A stretch of 7,504 nucleotides of DNA from Cytophagaceae bacterium (lineage in GTDB: Bacteria > Bacteroidota > Bacteroidia > Cytophagales > Spirosomataceae), in assembly GCA_947471105.1 (NCBI GenBank), contig CANIYB010000114.1:1-7504 (forward strand), written 5' to 3'. A program made the position numbers and the translations under genes. Below are positions 1 to 6,312 of this stretch, piece by piece; the first letter of the stretch is position 1, and the number at the start of each line of letters is the position of its first letter. A model generated the notes under the pieces. That model saw only the letters and a list, made by a program, of their open reading frames with translations. It did not search any database and had not been told where the DNA came from.

Positions 1-152
1 TCCATGGTTAGCGCATTAACCTCTTTTCCTTGGTTTTTATTTCGGATGGTTCCTATGAACAAGCAAATTCCTCCGGCCTCTTCAGCTTGTAAAAATTTGA
101 ATTGGGGATCGATCAAGAGTGGGGAATCGATTAACTCAATTTTCTGCTCCAT
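1..152 (-). CDS. moaE: Molybdopterin synthase catalytic subunit MoaE, N-terminal part (cut by left window edge)
   Basis: Fifty full codons are visible, from an ATG at 152 down to the window edge. MoaE is the large catalytic subunit of molybdopterin synthase. With the thiocarboxylated MoaD it inserts the dithiolene sulfurs into cyclic pyranopterin monophosphate in the cytoplasm, in molybdenum cofactor synthesis. The visible segment carries the family's N-terminal signature: AGGICLFIGTIRNKNQGKEV (residues 26-45) followed by NALTM. It aligns directly with the E. coli segment GAVVTFTGKVRNHN...VNALTLEHYPGM. The active-site lysine region and C-terminus lie outside the window. The ATG lies just 2 nt beyond the folA stop codon, so moaE is probably co-transcribed and perhaps translationally coupled with folA. 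No other Moco gene is visible here. The family call is firm; completeness cannot be judged. Confidence 0.9.
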   Translation of the reverse strand, partial: MEQKIELIDSPLLIDPQFKFLQAEEAGGICLFIGTIRNKNQGKEVNALTM

Positions 153-154
153 AG

Positions 155-643
155 TTATTTTCTTTGATAGGTCAAAAAGCTATACTGGAACGTATTTTTT
201 TCATCGGTAACGCCTCTTTCTCGGGATATAACTTCCCAGGTATCTGCTGGGATCTCTGGAAAATAAGTGTCCCCATCAAAAATATCATGTAGTTGGGTAA
301 CTAATATCTGATCCGCGACGGCAAGGCTCATTTGGTATATTTCAGCACCTCCCACAATGTAAATGTCTTCTCTTGAAATCGACTTAGCCTTTAAAATGGC
401 CTCGTCCAGTGAATTTACGGTAATGATACCATCTGGATTAAATTCGGTCTGACGCGTGATGGCGATCGTCGTCCGATTAGGTAATGGCCTGCCGATCGAC
501 TCATAGGTTTTTCTTCCCATGATGATGACATGTCCCGTAGTGAGCGCTTTAAATCGCTGAAGGTCGGCTGGTAAATGCCAGATCAACGCATTGTTTTTTC
601 CAATAACCTTATTTTCATCAAAAGCGACTAATATCTTTATCAA
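155..643 (-). CDS. folA: Dihydrofolate reductase
   Basis: This 162-residue protein reduces dihydrofolate to tetrahydrofolate with NADPH in the cytoplasm, maintaining the one-carbon pool used for thymidylate, purine and methionine synthesis. Length and motifs match chromosomal type I DHFRs. They include the N-terminal strand and Met20-type loop (residues 1-24), WHLPADL with the substrate-binding acid D27, F31, the NADPH-binding segment GRKTYESIGRPLP (43-55), and the IVGGAEIY nucleotide loop (96-103). The residue between L20 and W22 is Ile where E. coli has Pro21. The start is TTG at 643: it gives an N-terminus (MIKILVAF) aligned with E. coli MISLIAAL, there is no ATG or GTG further upstream in frame, and the frame closes with TAA shortly before. 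No Shine-Dalgarno is seen. The gene is divergent from carB and has moaE immediately downstream, where it is likely the first gene of a short operon. Confidence 0.96.
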   Translation of the reverse strand: MIKILVAFDENKVIGKNNALIWHLPADLQRFKALTTGHVIIMGRKTYESIGRPLPNRTTIAITRQTEFNPDGIITVNSLDEAILKAKSISREDIYIVGGAEIYQMSLAVADQILVTQLHDIFDGDTYFPEIPADTWEVISRERGVTDEKNTFQYSFLTYQRK

Positions 644-660
644 CGGTTCTAATTTTTTAT

Positions 661-668
661 CAAAAATA
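661..668 (-). promoter_or_regulatory. Candidate Bacteroidota -7 promoter element for folA-moaE
   Basis: Read on the minus strand the sequence is TATTTTTG, an exact match to the Bacteroidota -7 consensus TAnnTTTG. By the known geometry, transcription would begin about 4 nt after the G, near 657, giving a leader of about 14 nt before the TTG start at 643. I see no clear -33 TTTG at the expected distance upstream, so this rests on one element in AT-rich DNA. Confidence 0.4.
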
Positions 669-756
669 AGAGATTTTTCGGGATCTATTTAGCCCTATGT
701 GGATATAAATGGATTTATGGAAAATCGATAAATTTATTTTCAATTATGCTTCCCAA

Positions 757-768
757 TTTGAGCTCAAA
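757..768. promoter_or_regulatory. Perfect 12-bp palindrome TTTGAGCTCAAA upstream of carB, operator-like
   Basis: TTTGAGCTCAAA equals its own reverse complement. It ends 4 bp before the candidate carB -7 element at 773-780, so it would cover the spacer and part of the -33 region, where a bound repressor would block RNA polymerase. The half-site TTTGAGC recurs in the same orientation at 788-794, exactly 31 bp on (about three helical turns), just past the predicted start of transcription. An operator role is inference; no regulator is identified. Confidence 0.35.
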
Positions 769-772
769 CCAC

Positions 773-780
773 TAATTTTG
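773..780 (+). promoter_or_regulatory. Candidate -7 promoter element for carB
   Basis: TAATTTTG matches the Bacteroidota -7 consensus TAnnTTTG exactly. Transcription would start near 784, leaving a leader of roughly 67 nt before the GTG start of carB. The nearest upstream TTTG (757-760) lies 12 bp away, closer than the usual spacing of about 19 bp, so the -33 part is unsupported. The leader shows no obvious attenuator hairpin or leader peptide. Confidence 0.38.
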
Positions 781-850
781 TACAATTTTTGAGCCATACT
801 GAAAGGCCCATCATTTTTGAAATTATAACGCTTTAAATTTATACCATCCT

Positions 851-3682
851 GTGCCTAAAGATTCGTCGATTAAATCAGTCCTAATTATTGGTTCCGGTCC
901 CATTGTTATCGGTCAAGCATGTGAATTTGATTATGCAGGCTCCCAAGCAGCTCGTTCTTTAAGGGAGGAAGGGATCGAAGTCATATTAATTAATTCCAAT
1001 CCAGCGACGATTATGACGGATCCGATGAATGCGGATCACGTATATTTGAAACCATTAGAAAAAGCGTCCATCATTCACATATTAGAACGCCATAAAATCG
1101 ATGCGGTTTTACCTACCATGGGTGGGCAAACTGCGTTAAATTTGGCCATCGATTGTGATGCGGCCGGTATTTGGGAAAAGTATGGAGTTCGCATCATTGG
1201 AGTAGACATTGCGGCGATTGAAACCACGGAGGATCGCGAGAAGTTCCGTTTGAAAATGATCGAGATTGGTGTTGGGGTTTGCAAGGGTCGTACGGCTCGT
1301 TCATTTCTGGAAGGAAAAGAAATAGCGCAGGAAACAGGTTTCCCTTTGGTCATTCGCCCATCATTTACCCTAGGAGGTACAGGGGGTGGTTTTGTACACG
1401 ACCCAAAGGACTTTGACGCGGCATTAAATAAAGGTTTACACGCTTCCCCTACCCATGAGGTGTTGGTGGAACAATCCATCATGGGTTGGAAAGAATACGA
1501 ATTAGAATTGCTTCGGGATCATATCGGCAATGTCATCATTATTTGCTCGATCGAGAATTTTGATCCGATGGGAATTCATACAGGAGATTCAATTACGGTG
1601 GCTCCGGCAATGACTTTGCCAGATACGATTTACCAACGAATGAGAGACATGGCCATCAAGATGATGAATGCCATAGGTACTTTCGCGGGGGGATGTAATG
1701 TCCAGTTTTCATTAAATCCTGATACGGATGAAATCATAGCGATTGAAGTAAATCCAAGGGTTTCTAGATCGTCTGCTTTGGCTTCTAAAGCTACGGGTTA
1801 TCCGATTGCCAAAATTGCCGCTAAAATGTCCATTGGGTATAACTTGGATGAGTTGACCAATGCGATCACTGGAACGACCTCCGCTTATTTTGAGCCGGCT
1901 TTGGATTATGTGATTGTTAAAGTGCCAAGATGGAATTTTGATAAGTTCAAGGGTGCGGATCGTACGCTTGGTTTGCAAATGAAATCCGTGGGTGAAACCA
2001 TGGGTATTGGGCGTAATTTCCAAGAGGCACTTCAAAAGGCATGTCAGTCTTTAGAGATTAAGCGAAATGGGATGGGAGCGGATGGAAAGGAATTGCGCGA
2101 TCAGGATGCGATTATGTATTCGTTGGCCAATCCTTCTTGGAATCGTTTATTCCATATTTATGATGCCTTCAAAATGGGCATTTCATTTAAGACGATTCAG
2201 CAACTAACGAAAATCGACAAGTGGTTTTTAAATCAAATAGAAGATTTAGTCCGTGTTGAGAAAGAAATAGAGAAGTACTCGGTACATAATATCCCTAAAG
2301 TTTTACTTGAAGAAGCGAAGCACAAGGGATTTGCGGATCGCCAAATTGCGCATACTTTACGTTGTTTAGAATCCGAGGTGTATGATAAACGTAACAGCTT
2401 AGGCATTAAGCGTATCTACAAATGTGTGGATACCTGTGCGGCCGAGTTTGAAGCAAAGACTCCTTATTATTATTCTACTTTTGGTCAGGAAGGTGCGGAA
2501 GTTTTGGATAATGAATCCGTCGTGACAACAAAGAAAAAGGTGGTTGTTTTGGGTTCGGGGCCCAACCGGATCGGGCAGGGAATTGAGTTTGACTATTCGT
2601 GTGTGCACGGGGTGTTAGCAGCTAAAGAAGCTGGTTATGAGACGATTATGATTAATTCAAATCCTGAGACGGTGTCAACGGATTTTGATATAGCTGATAA
2701 ATTGTATTTTGAACCCGTATTTTGGGAACATGTTTATGACATTATTCAGCATGAAAAACCAGAGGGTGTGATAGTCCAATTAGGGGGTCAAACGGCTTTG
2801 AAATTAGCCGAGAAACTTTCGAAATATGGCATTAAAATTTTAGGTACTTCTTTTGAGGCTTTAGATTTAGCGGAAGACCGTGGAGCTTTCTCCAGTCTAT
2901 TGAAAGATTTAGATATCCCTTATCCAAGGTTTGGAGTTTGTGAAGATGCAGATAATGCAGCAGCGCTCGGACGTGAATTAGGATATCCATTGTTGGTCCG
3001 CCCATCCTATGTTTTGGGAGGTCAATCCATGAAAATTGTGATTAATGAGCAGGAATTGGAGCAACATGTGGTCGATATTTTACGCGATATTCCTGGGAAC
3101 AAAATCTTATTGGATCATTTCTTAGAAAATGCCATTGAGGCAGAGGCAGATGCGATCTGTGACGGGGAAGATGTGTACATCATCGGTTTAATGGAGCACA
3201 TTGAGCCGGCAGGTATCCACTCGGGTGATTCACACTCGGTGTTGCCTCCATTCGATTTGTCGGATCACGTGATCAAGCAAATTGAGAATCATACGCGAAA
3301 GATTGCGGTAGCATTGAAGACGAAAGGACTATTAAACATCCAGTTTGCAGTAAAAGACGAAGTTGTGTATATCATAGAAGCGAACCCTCGTGCTTCTAGG
3401 ACCGTTCCATTTATCTGCAAGGCATACCAAGAACCTTATGTGAATTACGCAACCAAAGTAATGTTAGGAGTTAAGAAGGTGAAAGATTTCGATTTTAAAC
3501 CGGTGAAAAAAGGGTACGCAATCAAGATCCCTGTATTCTCTTTCTCTAAGTTTCCAAATGTCAATATGGAGCTAGGTCCCGAAATGAAATCGACAGGCGA
3601 GGCGATTTATTTCATTGATGATTTGAAAGATGATTTCTTTCGTAAGGTGTATGGAGAACGAAATTTATATTTAAGCCGCTAA
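851..3682 (+). CDS. carB: Carbamoyl-phosphate synthase large chain, short form without allosteric domain
   Basis: CarB makes carbamoyl phosphate from bicarbonate, two ATP and ammonia supplied by the glutaminase subunit CarA, feeding pyrimidine and arginine synthesis. Both ATP-grasp halves are present. The N-terminal carboxyphosphate half (about 1-400) keeps R129, R169, E215, Q285, E299, N301 and R303 at E. coli numbering. It is followed by the oligomerisation domain (about 401-550). The C-terminal carbamate-phosphorylating half (about 560-930) has the second GSGPNRIGQGIEFDYS motif (568-583), R717, E843, N845 and R847. The protein is 943 residues against 1073 in E. coli. It stops at GERNLYLSR and so lacks the MGS-like domain that binds ornithine, UMP and IMP. 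As I recall, this short form is common in Bacteroidota. The GTG start at 851 yields the canonical MPK...IKSVLIIG N-terminus. carA is not adjacent. A DUF4834-like gene follows 6 nt downstream, so co-transcription is likely. Confidence 0.97.
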   Translation: MPKDSSIKSVLIIGSGPIVIGQACEFDYAGSQAARSLREEGIEVILINSNPATIMTDPMNADHVYLKPLEKASIIHILERHKIDAVLPTMGGQTALNLAIDCDAAGIWEKYGVRIIGVDIAAIETTEDREKFRLKMIEIGVGVCKGRTARSFLEGKEIAQETGFPLVIRPSFTLGGTGGGFVHDPKDFDAALNKGLHASPTHEVLVEQSIMGWKEYELELLRDHIGNVIIICSIENFDPMGIHTGDSITVAPAMTLPDTIYQRMRDMAIKMMNAIGTFAGGCNVQFSLNPDTDEIIAIEVNPRVSRSSALASKATGYPIAKIAAKMSIGYNLDELTNAITGTTSAYFEPALDYVIVKVPRWNFDKFKGADRTLGLQMKSVGETMGIGRNFQEALQKACQSLEIKRNGMGADGKELRDQDAIMYSLANPSWNRLFHIYDAFKMGISFKTIQQLTKIDKWFLNQIEDLVRVEKEIEKYSVHNIPKVLLEEAKHKGFADRQIAHTLRCLESEVYDKRNSLGIKRIYKCVDTCAAEFEAKTPYYYSTFGQEGAEVLDNESVVTTKKKVVVLGSGPNRIGQGIEFDYSCVHGVLAAKEAGYETIMINSNPETVSTDFDIADKLYFEPVFWEHVYDIIQHEKPEGVIVQLGGQTALKLAEKLSKYGIKILGTSFEALDLAEDRGAFSSLLKDLDIPYPRFGVCEDADNAAALGRELGYPLLVRPSYVLGGQSMKIVINEQELEQHVVDILRDIPGNKILLDHFLENAIEAEADAICDGEDVYIIGLMEHIEPAGIHSGDSHSVLPPFDLSDHVIKQIENHTRKIAVALKTKGLLNIQFAVKDEVVYIIEANPRASRTVPFICKAYQEPYVNYATKVMLGVKKVKDFDFKPVKKGYAIKIPVFSFSKFPNVNMELGPEMKSTGEAIYFIDDLKDDFFRKVYGERNLYLSR

Positions 3683-3688
3683 GTAACC

Positions 3689-3943
3689 ATGTTAAAATTA
3701 ATCGCTTTTGGATTAGTATTTTACTATGTGATTTGGCCTTTGGTGCGATTCCTGTTTAAGGGATTTATCATCACTCAGGTCCATAGAAAGATGTCTGAGC
3801 AGGATATTCGTTCCAAACAAGCCGCTGCAAAAGCGCGCAGGGAAGGTTCGATTGACGTGGATTATGTGCCTCCAACGGGAAAGAATAAAAAACCGTTGGC
3901 CGATGAAGGAGATTATGTGCCTTATGAAGAGGTAAAAGATTAA
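3689..3943 (+). CDS. DUF4834-like small single-pass membrane protein
   Basis: This 84-residue protein has unknown function. Residues 3-28 form one hydrophobic helix (LKLIAFGLVFYYVIWPLV and on) without a signal-peptidase site, so it is probably a membrane anchor. A basic, Ala/Lys/Arg-rich segment (about 31-52) follows, then an acidic polar tail ending in GDYVPYEEVKD. The short N-terminal membrane segment plus a tail ending in a G(E/D)YVxYEE-type motif matches my recollection of the Bacteroidota family DUF4834. DYVP occurs twice, at 58-61 and 75-78. The ATG lies 6 nt after the carB stop with no promoter between, so it is probably read from the carB transcript. Its TAA overlaps the purN stop on the opposite strand by 4 nt. 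The gene is almost certainly real; the family name is less certain and no function can be assigned. Confidence 0.8.
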   Translation: MLKLIAFGLVFYYVIWPLVRFLFKGFIITQVHRKMSEQDIRSKQAAAKARREGSIDVDYVPPTGKNKKPLADEGDYVPYEEVKD

Positions 3944-4503
3944 CCTAAAATAAGACTTCCAATCACTTTCGGAAAATCTCGATGCTCTAACACTTGTCCT
4001 TTTTTCGCTACATCTTCAGGGGTGTCGCTTGGATCCACGGCAAAGGAGCTTTGGAAAATAATGCCACCTTCATCATAATGTTCATTCACGAAATGAATGG
4101 TGATTCCCGATTCTTTCTCGCCCGCTTCCACTACAGCCTCATGAACAAAATGTCCGTACATTCCTTTTCCGCCGAATTTTGGCAATAGGGCAGGATGTAA
4201 ATTCACAATTCTTTGAGGAAATGCTTGAATAAAATCGCTTGGAACCAGCCATAAAAAGCCTGCTAAAATGATCCAATCGGTGTTCAAGGATTGGATTTTT
4301 TTCAACAAGGTCCCATCTTTGTATTCAGTCCTCGTGAAAATAGTGCAGGGAATCGCTAATCTTTCTGCGCGTGAAATAACTCCAGCTTCTGGATTGTTGC
4401 TAAAGATGTGCGTGATTAAAACCTCATTTGAATCCTTGAAATATTCAAAAATTTTTTCGGCGTTTGAACCAGAACCAGAGGCAAAAATGACTAAATTTTT
4501 CAA
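3940..4503 (-). CDS. purN: Phosphoribosylglycinamide formyltransferase PurN
   Basis: PurN transfers the formyl group of 10-formyl-tetrahydrofolate to glycinamide ribonucleotide, the third step of de novo purine synthesis, in the cytoplasm. With a TTG start at 4503 the protein has 187 residues. It shows the phosphate-binding N-terminal loop ASGSGSNAE (8-16), the catalytic NLHPALLPKF segment (101-110, with N101 and H103), a GKGMYGH loop (112-118) and D144 in the DEGG motif. These correspond to E. coli N106, H108 and D144. The frame extends 7 codons further to a GTG at 4524, giving 194 residues. I prefer TTG because MKNLVIFASGSGS matches the usual family N-terminus, and because a TAAATTTG promoter element overlaps the GTG. 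The gene is convergent with the DUF4834-like gene (4-nt stop overlap) and divergent from bshA. It depends on the folate pool supplied by folA and folK. Confidence 0.95.
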   Translation of the reverse strand: MKNLVIFASGSGSNAEKIFEYFKDSNEVLITHIFSNNPEAGVISRAERLAIPCTIFTRTEYKDGTLLKKIQSLNTDWIILAGFLWLVPSDFIQAFPQRIVNLHPALLPKFGGKGMYGHFVHEAVVEAGEKESGITIHFVNEHYDEGGIIFQSSFAVDPSDTPEDVAKKGQVLEHRDFPKVIGSLILG

Positions 4504-4523
4504 GCGTATTGAATTATTTACCA

Positions 4524-4531
4524 CAAATTTA
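4524..4531 (-). promoter_or_regulatory. Candidate -7 promoter element for purN
   Basis: On the minus strand this reads TAAATTTG, an exact TAnnTTTG match and identical to the element facing bshA at 4585-4592. Transcription would begin near 4520, about 17 nt before the TTG start at 4503. The element overlaps the alternative GTG start (4524-4522), which would then be untranscribed. No clear -33 TTTG is visible. Confidence 0.42.
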
Positions 4532-4584
4532 GCCTTAAATCAGGAACCTTTTGGGTTTTATGTCAGTTTTAATTGATATTCTAA

Positions 4585-4592
4585 TAAATTTG
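4585..4592 (+). promoter_or_regulatory. Candidate -7 promoter element for bshA, predicting a nearly leaderless mRNA
   Basis: TAAATTTG matches the Bacteroidota -7 consensus exactly, and its last base is only 4 nt before the bshA ATG at 4597. The expected start of transcription, about 4 nt after the G, falls at 4596 or 4597, so the mRNA would have almost no leader. The spacing to the nearest TTG (4573-4575) is too short for a standard -33 element. Confidence 0.42.
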
Positions 4593-4596
4593 AGGC

Positions 4597-5775
4597 ATGA
4601 AAATAGGGATTATTTGTTATCCTACTTATGGTGGAAGTGGTGTAGTGGCCACTGAATTAGGAAAGGCCTTAGCGCATGTAGGACACGAAGTGCATTTTAT
4701 TACCTATACCCAACCGCCTCGCTTGGATTTTTTTAGTGAAAATATTTTCTATCACGAGGTTTCCGTGGCTTCTTATCCCTTGTTTGAATATTTGCCCTAC
4801 GAATCAGCACTAGCCAGCAAAATGGTGGATGTGACGATTAATGAGCAGCTCGATTTGATTCATGTGCACTATGCGATTCCCCATGCTTCAGCAGCTTATT
4901 TGGCTAAGCAAATTTTAAAATATAAAGGAATTCACGTTCCCGTGATTACCACGCTTCATGGTACCGACATTACGTTAGTGGGCCGTGATCCATCTTTTGA
5001 ACCTGTGGTTACTTTTTCCATTAACGAATCTGATGGGGTTACTGCCGTTTCTGAAAGTTTAAAAAATGATACCTATTCCTCTTTTGAAATTTTAAGTAAC
5101 ATCGAGGTGATCCCGAATTTTATTGACCTTGAGCGATTTAAAAAACAACCAAAGGAGCATTTTAAATTAGCCATTTGCCCACACGGAGAAAAGTTATTGA
5201 TCCATACGTCCAATTTCCGGAAGGTAAAACGGATTGAAGATATCATTCAAGTTTTTGCCAAAGTCCAAAAACAAATTCCTTCAAAGCTTTTGTTAGTGGG
5301 CGATGGCCCCGAAAGAACAGCTATCGAGGTATTGTGTCGGGAACTGGGAGTTCAAGCCGATGTTCGTTTTCTAGGTAAATTAGATACGATTGAGGAGGCA
5401 TTGTCATTGGCCGATTTATTTCTACTTACTTCCGAAAAAGAAAGTTTTGGTTTATCTGCATTGGAAGCGATGGCCTGTGAAGTACCTGTCATTTCCTCAA
5501 ATGCTGGCGGCATAACGGAAGTAAACGTCCACGGGGAAACAGGATTTGTCAGTGAAATCGGAGATGTAGACGATATGGCAAAAAATGCAATCGCTATTTT
5601 ATCAGACCCCGTTTTACATGCGACCATGAAAAAAAATGCATTAGAACGTGCCAAATTATTTGACATCAAAAAGATTCTACCTTTATACGAGAAGTATTAC
5701 GAAAAAATCGTGGGTCAAAGTTGGCGCTTCCCCAACCCCAATCTTTTAGAAAACGATACGGAAATCGAGGACTAA
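4597..5775 (+). CDS. bshA: N-acetyl-alpha-D-glucosaminyl L-malate synthase BshA (bacillithiol synthesis)
   Basis: BshA is a GT4-family, GT-B-fold glycosyltransferase that joins GlcNAc from UDP-GlcNAc to L-malate, the first step of bacillithiol synthesis. The 392 residues align along their length with Bacillus BshA. They include the N-terminal GGSGVVATELGKAL loop (12-25), HVHYAIPHA (89-97), TLHGTDIT (119-126), VIPNFID (171-177), SNFRKVKR (205-212), LLLVGDGPE (231-239), and the retaining-glycosyltransferase EX7E motif with E282 and E290 in EKESFGLSALEAM. The combination of HYAIPHA and SNFRKVKR separates BshA from generic GT4 enzymes. The ATG at 4597 gives the standard MKIGIICYPT start. There is no useful Shine-Dalgarno sequence: the GAGG nearby is only 1 nt from the ATG. 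bshB and bshC are not in the window. The gene is divergent from purN, and its stop overlaps that of folK by 4 nt. Confidence 0.95.
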   Translation: MKIGIICYPTYGGSGVVATELGKALAHVGHEVHFITYTQPPRLDFFSENIFYHEVSVASYPLFEYLPYESALASKMVDVTINEQLDLIHVHYAIPHASAAYLAKQILKYKGIHVPVITTLHGTDITLVGRDPSFEPVVTFSINESDGVTAVSESLKNDTYSSFEILSNIEVIPNFIDLERFKKQPKEHFKLAICPHGEKLLIHTSNFRKVKRIEDIIQVFAKVQKQIPSKLLLVGDGPERTAIEVLCRELGVQADVRFLGKLDTIEEALSLADLFLLTSEKESFGLSALEAMACEVPVISSNAGGITEVNVHGETGFVSEIGDVDDMAKNAIAILSDPVLHATMKKNALERAKLFDIKKILPLYEKYYEKIVGQSWRFPNPNLLENDTEIED

Positions 5776-6257
5776 TCCATTACTCGAACGCTTTGAAGAT
5801 CTGTTGTTTGTTCCAATAAGTCCTGCATAGTTTGTTGGAGTACTGGATGTAAAAAATGCGGAGCTATCTCAGCCATGGGAATTAAAACAAAGCGTCTATT
5901 GGCAATTTGAGGATGCGGGATATCTAGATTTTTACTGCTGATAATTAGATTTTCAACAAAAAGGATGTCAAGATCTAGTATGCGAGGACCCCAGATTTCA
6001 TCGCGCCGACGACCAAAAAACAATTCAATAGCTAATAATTCAGACATGATTTTTTCTGGATTCAAATCGGTTTCTAATGAAATGACTTGGTTTAAAAAAT
6101 CGGGCTGATCCGTTTTCCCCCAAGCAGCCGTTTGATAAATTTTAGAAAATGCAGTGATGCGACCTATTTTTTTTTCAATTTCAAGGGAGGAGTTTTTAAA
6201 TATTTCAAGGGTATTTCCTAGATTGCCACCTAAAGAGATAAAAACGATAAAGGACAT
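5772..6257 (-). CDS. folK: 2-amino-4-hydroxy-6-hydroxymethyldihydropteridine pyrophosphokinase (HPPK)
   Basis: FolK transfers pyrophosphate from ATP to 6-hydroxymethyl-7,8-dihydropterin, the step before dihydropteroate synthase in folate synthesis, in the cytoplasm. The 161-residue length fits a stand-alone HPPK. Visible motifs are SLGGNLGN (8-15), YQTAAWG for the pterin pocket (41-47), FLNQVISLET (54-63), and the HPPK signature RRRDEIWGPRILDLDILF (83-100), with W89, R92 and the magnesium-binding D95 and D97. HPQIANRRFVLIPMAEIAP (115-133) completes the family pattern. The start is ATG at 6257, in an A-rich context without Shine-Dalgarno. It is divergent from yqgE across 55 bp (6258-6312) in which I see no good TAnnTTTG element on either strand. 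It is convergent with bshA, with a 4-nt overlap of stop codons. It works in the same pathway as folA but is not adjacent to it. Confidence 0.96.
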   Translation of the reverse strand: MSFIVFISLGGNLGNTLEIFKNSSLEIEKKIGRITAFSKIYQTAAWGKTDQPDFLNQVISLETDLNPEKIMSELLAIELFFGRRRDEIWGPRILDLDILFVENLIISSKNLDIPHPQIANRRFVLIPMAEIAPHFLHPVLQQTMQDLLEQTTDLQSVRVMD

Positions 6258-6312
6258 ATATTTCTTAATTTAAAACAAGATACGAAATTCCTTTTTATGC
6301 TTTTACATTACG

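Noticed and set aside
4..210. Plus-strand open frame of 68 codons at the left edge
   Set aside because: It lies opposite moaE and the end of folA, both recognised by conserved motifs, and its own translation resembles no family.
1075..2608. Minus-strand open frames at 1075-1482, 1712-2035 and 2399-2608
   Set aside because: All lie inside carB, whose catalytic motifs are continuous on the other strand; their translations are low-complexity shadow sequence.
3683..3943. A frameshifted remnant of the CarB allosteric domain after the carB stop
   Set aside because: The sequence after the stop encodes an unrelated small membrane protein with its own start, and no frame there resembles an MGS-like domain.
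4545..4562. Small hairpin AACC-TTTTG-GGTT in the purN-bshA gap as a terminator
   Set aside because: The stem has only four pairs and lies between divergent genes, where no transcript is expected to end.
3994..4576. Plus-strand frames at 3994-4188 and 4268-4576
   Set aside because: They oppose purN, which carries full catalytic motifs. The second frame also spans the purN-bshA promoter gap and has no recognisable protein features.
6258..6312. Promoter elements in the folK-yqgE gap, including TATCTTG-like sequence on the minus strand
   Set aside because: The best candidates differ from TAnnTTTG at two positions, so I do not annotate them.
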